DNA from: Lachnospiraceae bacterium
GTDB lineage: Bacteria > Bacillota > Clostridia > Lachnospirales > Anaerotignaceae
Reading direction: 5' to 3'
NCBI GenBank assembly: GCA_028695945.1
Contig: JAQVIB010000044.1
Span: 1-10,986, forward strand
DNA length: 10,986 bases
Below the pieces are notes generated by a model. The model was not told the DNA's origin, searched no databases, and saw only the letters and a list, made by a program, of their open reading frames with translations. How positions within the stretch are numbered: position 1 is the first letter of the stretch; each line of letters starts with the position of its first letter. The translations under genes and the position numbers were made by a program. Of this stretch, positions 6,014 to 10,986 are shown in pieces.

Positions 6014-7447
6014 TTATAATTTTGCAAGTTCCTCATCAATAACTGTATTAACAGTTGCTGGGTCTGCCTTTCCTTTAAGCTGTTTCATACACTGACCCAT
6101 AAGGAAACGTGTAACTTTATCGTTACCCTCTTTAAATTCAGCAACACTCTTAGGGTTAGCCTGAAGCACAGCAAGAACAACCTCACGCACTGCACCATCA
6201 TCGTTAACCATCTCAAGTCCATTATCTTTAATATACTTTTCAGGTTCAACATTTTCTTTGAACATTTTTTCAAATACTTCTTTTGCGGTTCCACGATTAA
6301 CAACATTATTCTTAACCAGAAGAATAAGCTTACCAAGATTTGCAAAAGTAAAGTTAATGTCTTCAACATCTGTGCTTGTATCTGTTGCAAGACGAAGTAC
6401 CTCGCCCATAATCCAGTTGGAAACTTCTTTTGCCTCTCCGCAAGCCTCAAGTGCCTCTTCAAATATTTTCACAAGGAACTTAGAACCAGTAATAATATCC
6501 ACATCATATTCTGGCAAGCCATAATCTGCAATGTATCTTTTTTTCTTTGCATCCGGAAGTTCAGGAAGTTCGCCTCTTACTCTTTCAATCCATTCATCAC
6601 TTATTTCAATTGGTACAAGGTCAGGTTCAGGGAAATATCTATAATCCTGTGCATTTTCCTTGCTACGCATTGCAAAGCTTGAACCTTTGTTATCGTCCCA
6701 TCTTCTTGTCTCCTGAACAACCTTCTTTCCCTCTTCAATAAGCTCAATTTGACGTTTTCTTTCACCCTCAATGGCTCTTGCAATTGCTTTAAAGCTATTT
6801 ATATTTTTCATTTCAGTTCTTGTGCCAAGTTCATCTGTTCCAACTGGTCTAACAGAAAGGTTAACGTCAGCACGAAGTGAACCCTGCTCCATCTTGCAGT
6901 CAGATACATCTGTATATTGTAAAATAGATTTAAGCTTTGTAAGATAAGCAATAACTTCTTCTCCATTACAGAAATCTGGTTCAGAAACGATTTCAAGAAG
7001 AGGCACACCACAACGGTTATAGTCTACCAATGTGCAGTCATCCCATGGGTCATGGATAAGCTTGCCTGCATCCTCTTCCATATGAATTTCTTTAATTCTG
7101 ATAGATTTTGTAACGCCACCAACTTCAATGTCAATATGACCATTTTGGCAAATTGGTGCATAAAGCTGGCTAACCTGATAAGCCTTAGGAAGGTCAGGGT
7201 AAAAATAATTTTTTCTATCGAATTTATTATATTGTGTAATTTCACAGTTTGTTGCAAGACCAACACGTATTGCATATTCCACTACTTGTTCATTTAAAAC
7301 AGGAAGTGTGCCAGGCATACCAGTACAAACCTCGCAAACGTGAGTATTTGGATCTCCTCCAAATTCTGTTGTACAACCACAGAAAATTTTTGTCTTTGTA
7401 GAAAGCTCAGTATGAACCTCTAAGCCTAATGTGGTTAAAAATTCCAT
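6014..7447 (-). CDS. gatB: Aspartyl/glutamyl-tRNA(Asn/Gln) amidotransferase subunit B
   Basis: At 477 residues it has the usual full length of GatB, the subunit that binds the misacylated tRNA and phosphorylates the aspartyl or glutamyl group before amide transfer. Visible marks: the N-terminal LGLEVHTEL, a complete zinc knuckle C23-x-C25...C38-x2-C41, the GatB signature YFYPDLPKAYQ and the HMEEDAGKL kinase-site segment. The C-terminal part (about 330-477) is the helical YqeY-like domain that contacts the tRNA elbow, ending in TVIDEELAKL. The gene starts 3 nt after gatA stops, with AAAGGAGG inside the end of gatA, so the two are translationally coupled. It is the last gene of aspS-gatC-gatA-gatB. 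Confidence 0.98.
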   Translation of the reverse strand: MEFLTTLGLEVHTELSTKTKIFCGCTTEFGGDPNTHVCEVCTGMPGTLPVLNEQVVEYAIRVGLATNCEITQYNKFDRKNYFYPDLPKAYQVSQLYAPICQNGHIDIEVGGVTKSIRIKEIHMEEDAGKLIHDPWDDCTLVDYNRCGVPLLEIVSEPDFCNGEEVIAYLTKLKSILQYTDVSDCKMEQGSLRADVNLSVRPVGTDELGTRTEMKNINSFKAIARAIEGERKRQIELIEEGKKVVQETRRWDDNKGSSFAMRSKENAQDYRYFPEPDLVPIEISDEWIERVRGELPELPDAKKKRYIADYGLPEYDVDIITGSKFLVKIFEEALEACGEAKEVSNWIMGEVLRLATDTSTDVEDINFTFANLGKLILLVKNNVVNRGTAKEVFEKMFKENVEPEKYIKDNGLEMVNDDGAVREVVLAVLQANPKSVAEFKEGNDKVTRFLMGQCMKQLKGKADPATVNTVIDEELAKL

Positions 7448-7450
7448 AAC

Positions 7451-8923
7451 TTACGCCTCCTTTCCTGTTTTAAGTACAGGTTTCTTTGTATGGTAGTCTG
7501 TTGACTGCTGGAAAGCGTAGCCAACATTCATAATTTCGTTCTCACTGAATGCCTTGCCTGTAAGCTGTAAACCAATAGGCAATCCTTGGCTGTCAAAACC
7601 GCAAGGCACAACCATTGAAGGAAGACCTGCAAGGTTAACAGATACTGTATAAATATCACCCAGATACATTTTTAACGGATCACTTAAGTTTTCACCTATT
7701 TTAAGTGCTGTTGTTGGTGCTGTTGGGCTAAGGATACAGTCATATTTCTCAAAAGCACGGTCAAAGCTTTGCTTAATAATAGCCTTTACCTGTAATGCTT
7801 TTTTGTAGTACGCATCGTAATATCCGCTAGATAAAACAAACGCACCAATCATAATTCTTCTTTTTACTTCCATTCCAAATCCTTCGCTTCTTGATTTATA
7901 GTAAAGGTCTGTTAAGTCTTTAAATTCTGGTGAAGCATAGCCATATTTTACACCATCAAAACGTGAAAGATTACTGCTTGCCTCAGCACATGCAATAATA
8001 TAATACGCTGGTATAGCATACTGAAGTTCTGGCATTTCAAATTCTTCTACAATTGCACCAAGCTCTTCTAGCTTTTTAGCCGCAGCAAGAACAGAAGCCT
8101 TTACCTCTGAGTTTAGACCTTCGCCAAAATAATCCTTAGGAAGCCCAATTCTTTTACCCTTAATATTATTATCAAGAGTAATTTTAATTGAATCTTGTTT
8201 TACAGATGTACTATCTTTAGGGTCGTGACCGCTGATTACAGATAAAACCTCTGCAATATCTTCAACATTTTTACCAATAGGTCCAATCTGATCTAAAGAT
8301 GAAGCGTAAGCAATAAGACCATAGCGTGAAACAGTGCCATAGGTTGGTTTAAGACCAGTTACGCCACAAAAAGCCGCTGGCTGACGAATTGAACCACCAG
8401 TATCTGAACCAAGAGTATAGTAAGCTTCATCTGCCGCAACCGCTACCGCAGAACCACCACTAGAGCCACCAGGTGCTCTGTTTTCGCCCCACGGATTTAC
8501 AGTTACACCATGAACGGAAGTTTCTGTAGTAGAACCCATAGCAAACTCGTCCATGTTAAGCTTTCCAAGAATTACAGCACCAGCATCTTCAAGCTTTCTA
8601 ACAGCTGTTGATGAGTAAGTTGGCTTAAAGCCTGTAAGTATTTTAGATGCACAGGTAGTTAGAACTCCTTCTGTACACATATTGTCCTTTACAGCCATAG
8701 GCACACCAGCAAGAGGAGATGTTAATGTTCCATCATCAATTCCCTTTTGAATTTTTTCTGCTTGAGTAAGTGCTTTTTCTCCACATACGGTTACAAAAGC
8801 ACGGTAAGCTTTGTCTGTTTTTTCAATATTTTCAAGTGCTGCCTTTGTTACCTCAACAACACCAAGTTCTTTAGCTTTTATTTTACTGCCAATTTCAAGG
8901 GCAGTCATTTTACTAAGTTCCAT
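7451..8923 (-). CDS. gatA: Aspartyl/glutamyl-tRNA(Asn/Gln) amidotransferase subunit A (glutaminase)
   Basis: A 490-residue amidase-signature enzyme that releases ammonia from glutamine (or asparagine) and passes it to GatB. The Ser-cisSer-Lys triad is intact: Lys79 (AVKDN), Ser154 (APGGSSGGS) and Ser178 (GSDTGGSIRQPA), the same numbering as the well-studied Staphylococcus aureus GatA. The C-terminal SVNLAGLPSMVVPCGF and LPIGLQLTGKAF segments are also family marks. Length is normal. The start is ATG 8923 with AGGGGG 8 nt upstream; gatC ends 15 nt before it. It is cytosolic, in the GatCAB heterotrimer. Confidence 0.98.
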   Translation of the reverse strand: MELSKMTALEIGSKIKAKELGVVEVTKAALENIEKTDKAYRAFVTVCGEKALTQAEKIQKGIDDGTLTSPLAGVPMAVKDNMCTEGVLTTCASKILTGFKPTYSSTAVRKLEDAGAVILGKLNMDEFAMGSTTETSVHGVTVNPWGENRAPGGSSGGSAVAVAADEAYYTLGSDTGGSIRQPAAFCGVTGLKPTYGTVSRYGLIAYASSLDQIGPIGKNVEDIAEVLSVISGHDPKDSTSVKQDSIKITLDNNIKGKRIGLPKDYFGEGLNSEVKASVLAAAKKLEELGAIVEEFEMPELQYAIPAYYIIACAEASSNLSRFDGVKYGYASPEFKDLTDLYYKSRSEGFGMEVKRRIMIGAFVLSSGYYDAYYKKALQVKAIIKQSFDRAFEKYDCILSPTAPTTALKIGENLSDPLKMYLGDIYTVSVNLAGLPSMVVPCGFDSQGLPIGLQLTGKAFSENEIMNVGYAFQQSTDYHTKKPVLKTGKEA

Positions 8924-8938
8924 TTTGTATGCCCCCTA

Positions 8939-9226
8939 TTATTCTACAGTTTTTGGTACTTTAAAACAGCCGTCTTTCTTAGCTGGTGCATTTAAAGTAA
9001 TAATTTCCCTGTCAACCGATGGCTTTATAACATCTTCCCTGAAAACATTTTTTACAGGGAAAGCATGGCTCATAGCCTCAATACCAGTAGTGTCAAGGGT
9101 GTTTAATGTATCCATATAGTTAATTATTTTTTCCAACTCGGTTTTTGCAGTTTCTTTTTCTTCATCTTGAAGTTTAAGTCGTGCAAGAATACCGATGTAG
9201 TCAATCATTTCATCTGTAATTTTCAT
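8939..9226 (-). CDS. gatC: Aspartyl/glutamyl-tRNA(Asn/Gln) amidotransferase subunit C
   Basis: A 95-residue protein of the normal GatC size. It has the conserved N-terminal IDYIGILARLKLQDEEK, the IINYMDTLNTLDT helix, and the tail FREDVIKPSVDREIITLNAPAKKDGCFKVPKTVE, close to the family's FREDxVxPSxxREExLxNAPxxxxGxFxVPxxxE pattern. GatC wraps around the GatA-GatB interface and holds the complex together; it has no catalytic site. A Shine-Dalgarno (AAAGGTAG, 5 nt before ATG) supports the start. The gap to aspS upstream is 58 nt and contains a hairpin; the gap to gatA is 15 nt, consistent with an operon. Confidence 0.97.
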   Translation of the reverse strand: MKITDEMIDYIGILARLKLQDEEKETAKTELEKIINYMDTLNTLDTTGIEAMSHAFPVKNVFREDVIKPSVDREIITLNAPAKKDGCFKVPKTVE

Positions 9227-9255
9227 AAAATCTACCTTTCATTTAAGTTTAATGT

Positions 9256-9285
9256 AAACTAGGCATAAACCATAAGGTCTAGTTT
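9256..9285 (-). repeat. Intercistronic hairpin between aspS and gatC
   Basis: AAACTAG/CTAGTTT arms (9256-9262 and 9279-9285) enclose an inner ACC/GGT stem. The structure begins at the aspS stop codon and ends about 30 nt before the gatC start. There is no U tract, so it is not a terminator; it may be a processing or stability element that sets aspS versus gatCAB levels. That role is inferred. Confidence 0.4.
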
Positions 9286-10613
9286 TATGGAGTAAGTCTT
9301 GACATATCTCTTGGGAACATAGATGCTACACGCACATTGCTTTCATCAAGCAATTTCATGCAAAGTCTTTCAAGGCCCATGCCTAGACCGCCATGTGGTG
9401 GCATACCATATTTGTGTATCATAAGGTATCCTTCAAAATCTGCTGGGTCAAGTCCTTTAGAAATCATTTTATCAACCTGGTCATCATAGTTATGAATTCT
9501 CTGTCCACCGGTAGTAATTTCCATACCTCTAAAAAGAAGGTCGAAACTTAATGTATACTTAGGGTCAGATGGGTCATCCATAGCGTAAAAAGGACGTTTT
9601 TTAACTGGATAATGTGTAACAAAAACAAAATCGCTGTTATATTTTTCTTTAAAAAGCTTGCTGATAAGCTGTTCTTCTTCTGGCTCAAGGTCATATGGGT
9701 CTTTAATTTTTCTGCCATATTCTGCAGCAACCATTTCCTTTGCGTCCTTAAATTTCACAGTTGGAATCTCTGTGATTTCAGGTAATTCAAGATTCAAAAT
9801 TTTAAGTTCTCTTTCGTACTCGCTTTTCAAAACACTAATCATGTTTTTAATAGCACCTGTTTCCATTTCCATAATTTCACGGAAATCGCTAATAAAGCCC
9901 ATTTCAAAATCTAAGCTTATATATTCGTTAAGATGTCTCGTTGTGTTATGTTTTTCTGCACGGAAAACAGGAGCAACCTCAAATACTCTTTCGTATGCCC
10001 CAACCAACATCTGTTTGTAGAACTGTGGACTTTGTGCAAGGAACGCTTTTTTTCCAAAGTAATCCAATTTAAAAATATTCGCACCACCTTCTGCACCAGT
10101 TGCAACAATTTTAGGTGAACGAATTTCTGTAAAACCTTCTTTAAGAAGAAAATCTCTAAATCCTCTAACAACACCCTCTTGCATTTTAAAAATAGCTCTT
10201 TCACGGTTATTTCTAAGGGTAAGTGGTCTAAGCTCAATATTTTTTTCTATTGTAACACCTAGTTTTCTTTTTGAAAGATTAATTGCAGGTGCTTCATGTG
10301 GTGTAGAAAGCACATCAACATTAACAAGGTGAACTTCAAACCCACCCGGTGCTCTTTCATCTTTTTTTATTGTTCCTTCAACTTTTATTGAATACTCAGG
10401 ACCAAGGTCTGAAATTTCAAATTGGCTTATGCCCTTATTATAAACGCACTGCACAAGCCCGTTTCTCTTTCTGAGGGTAACAAATCCAAAGTCGCCCATA
10501 TCTTTTACAGAATAAATCATGCCATGCGTTTTAACGGTGTCGCCATCGTTTTTTTCCATCATATCGGCAATTTCCAAGTCTGTATAATTTCTTTCGCCTG
10601 AAACTGTTTCCAT
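9285..10613 (-). CDS. aspS: Aspartyl-tRNA synthetase, archaeal type (AspRS2), probably non-discriminating (Asp/Asn)
   Basis: The 442-residue protein is a class IIb synthetase. Residues 1-105 form the OB-fold anticodon-binding domain. Class II motifs follow: motif 1 near EGFTEIRSPKIV (159-170), motif 2 FRAEKHNTTRHLNEYISLDFEM (217-238) and motif 3 GLGMGLERL (409-417), ending in FPRDMSRLTP. The HNTTRHLNE form and the short length, without the roughly 590-residue bacterial insertion, mark the archaeal AspRS2 kind rather than AsnRS or bacterial AspRS. By alignment from memory to Thermococcus AspRS, the position of discriminating Lys85 is Pro89 here, as in non-discriminating enzymes; the position of Trp26 is Tyr34. 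The co-operonic gatCAB supports a role in making Asp-tRNA-Asn for amidation. The start has AAGGAG 8 nt upstream and the promoter at 10682-10710. Public annotations may call such genes asnS. Confidence 0.93.
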   Translation of the reverse strand: METVSGERNYTDLEIADMMEKNDGDTVKTHGMIYSVKDMGDFGFVTLRKRNGLVQCVYNKGISQFEISDLGPEYSIKVEGTIKKDERAPGGFEVHLVNVDVLSTPHEAPAINLSKRKLGVTIEKNIELRPLTLRNNRERAIFKMQEGVVRGFRDFLLKEGFTEIRSPKIVATGAEGGANIFKLDYFGKKAFLAQSPQFYKQMLVGAYERVFEVAPVFRAEKHNTTRHLNEYISLDFEMGFISDFREIMEMETGAIKNMISVLKSEYERELKILNLELPEITEIPTVKFKDAKEMVAAEYGRKIKDPYDLEPEEEQLISKLFKEKYNSDFVFVTHYPVKKRPFYAMDDPSDPKYTLSFDLLFRGMEITTGGQRIHNYDDQVDKMISKGLDPADFEGYLMIHKYGMPPHGGLGMGLERLCMKLLDESNVRVASMFPRDMSRLTP

Positions 10614-10643
10614 TATAATCGCTCCTTATTTATAAATCAGTGA

Positions 10644-10657
10644 TTAATATATATTAA
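10644..10657. repeat. 14-bp perfect palindrome in the aspS leader
   Basis: TTAATATATATTAA lies about 30 bp upstream of the aspS start, between promoter and ribosome binding site. A second inverted repeat, TAATAAA/TTTATTA (10664-10670 and 10676-10682), lies at the presumed transcription start. They may be regulatory, but pure A/T palindromes are common in such spacers. I saw no T-box specifier or antiterminator motif. Confidence 0.25.
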
Positions 10658-10681
10658 ACCACCTAATAAACCTATTTTATT

Positions 10682-10710
10682 ACAATATCATAACTTGTGC
10701 CTAAAATCAA
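10682..10710 (-). promoter_or_regulatory. Promoter of the aspS-gatCAB operon
   Basis: On the minus strand TTGATT (plus 10705-10710) and TATTGT (plus 10682-10687) stand 17 bp apart, and the -10 is preceded by TGA, giving an extended -10. Transcription would start near 10675, with a leader of about 60 nt before the aspS ATG. Confidence 0.65.
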
Positions 10711-10761
10711 CTTTTCTTAATCTAAATGTTACAAAAATCACCCTTGTTTGCAAAAATATGC

Positions 10762-10779
10762 CATACACTTTTTTGTATG
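10762..10779 (-). terminator. Weak hairpin after azlD, possible terminator
   Basis: CATACA/TGTATG, 6 bp with a 6-nt loop, starts 3 nt after the azlD stop on the minus strand. A short T tract (ATTTTTG) follows, but separated by about 5 nt. The GC content is low, so termination is probably partial. Confidence 0.35.
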
Positions 10780-10781
10780 TA

Positions 10782-10986
10782 TTAAAGCACTAGTTGAATA
10801 AGAACCATATAACAGGCAGTGCCTGCCCCAATGCTTAAAAATGTATTTCGTTTCCACTTGTGGAGAACTGCAACTAGTGCAACTGACGTGAATTCTGCAA
10901 TGCCATATGGTGCTGTTGTTACATTTACACCTTTAAGGCAATAAACAATAAGGGTACCAATAACCGCCGCAGGCAGAACCTTCCCC
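10782..10986 (-). CDS. azlD: AzlD family branched-chain amino acid transport protein, C-terminal part
   Basis: Only the last 67 codons are in the window; the N-terminus lies beyond the right edge. The protein reads GKVLPAAVIGTLIVYCLKGV, then TTAPYGIAEFTSVALVAVLHKWKRNTFLSIGAGTACYMVLIQLVL and stop. The order of a short helix after a KVLP motif, a PYGI(A/P)E loop, a second helix, a HxWKRNT loop and a last helix ending in YMxLxQ is that of AzlD. AzlD is the small membrane partner of AzlC in exporting branched-chain amino acids and analogues such as azaleucine. azlC would be expected just upstream, outside the window. About 170 bp and a promoter separate it from aspS. Confidence 0.85.
   Translation of the reverse strand, partial: GKVLPAAVIGTLIVYCLKGVNVTTAPYGIAEFTSVALVAVLHKWKRNTFLSIGAGTACYMVLIQLVL

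Noticed and set aside
5816..6019. 67-codon plus-strand open frame in the convergent spacer
   Set aside because: It has no Shine-Dalgarno and no recognisable motif, and it ends inside the 3' end of gatB on the other strand. The composition looks like spacer DNA.
6085..6462. 125-codon minus-strand frame inside gatB
   Set aside because: It is an alternate frame of gatB with a Leu/Lys-rich composition typical of frame shadows. The gatB frame has clear family motifs throughout.
10614..10675. T-box leader upstream of the tRNA synthetase operon
   Set aside because: The leader is only about 60 nt and lacks the T-box sequence, a specifier stem and an antiterminator/terminator pair.

Overview
The window looks like a piece of chromosome from a low-GC Gram-positive anaerobe, most likely a member of the Clostridia (Lachnospirales-like). 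The reasons are AT-rich spacers, strong AGGAGG-type ribosome binding sites, an S-layer-homology (SLH) surface protein, and an archaeal-type aspartyl-tRNA synthetase in one operon with gatC, gatA and gatB. This is inference; no rRNA or other taxonomic marker is present.

Layout from left to right. (1) 1-765, minus: N-terminal part of an ABC-2-type exporter ATPase, running off the left edge, with its own promoter and a strong 24-bp palindrome lying between the -35 and -10 boxes. (2) 766-1263: spacer holding that promoter, an inverted repeat, one copy of a 22-bp direct repeat, and a 22-bp-stem hairpin placed as the terminator of the next gene. (3) 1264-2586, minus: a YuxH-type signalling protein with a degenerate EAL domain and an HDOD domain. 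(4) 2587-2992: divergent promoter region with the second copy of the 22-bp repeat and an extended -10 promoter. (5) 2993-4060, plus: a secreted protein with three SLH domains and an Ig-like C-terminal part. (6) 4061-4604: a 544-bp spacer with no convincing gene. (7) 4605-5555, plus: a D-2-hydroxyacid dehydrogenase, followed by a strong intrinsic terminator at 5720-5760. (8) 6014-10613, minus: the operon aspS-gatC-gatA-gatB with a promoter at 10682-10710. (9) 10782-10986, minus: the C-terminal end of AzlD, a branched-chain amino acid exporter subunit.

The best-understood functional unit is the aspS-gatCAB operon. The AspRS is of the archaeal (AspRS2) kind and probably non-discriminating, so it can place aspartate on tRNA-Asn. 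GatCAB then amidates the misacylated tRNA to Asn-tRNA-Asn (and/or Glu-tRNA-Gln to Gln-tRNA-Gln). All catalytic residues I checked in GatA and the zinc ligands in GatB are present. The left half (ABC, EAL-HDOD, SLH, dehydrogenase) is a set of unlinked single-gene units separated by long AT-rich spacers. Those spacers carry repeats and possible relics, which suggests past insertions and deletions. I found no CRISPR array, tRNA, rRNA, intact insertion sequence or recognisable defence system, and no clearly undescribed system. The most useful leads are the operator-like palindrome at 823-846, the IS-end-like direct repeats flanking the EAL-HDOD gene, and the residues that bear on the tRNA specificity of the AspRS.
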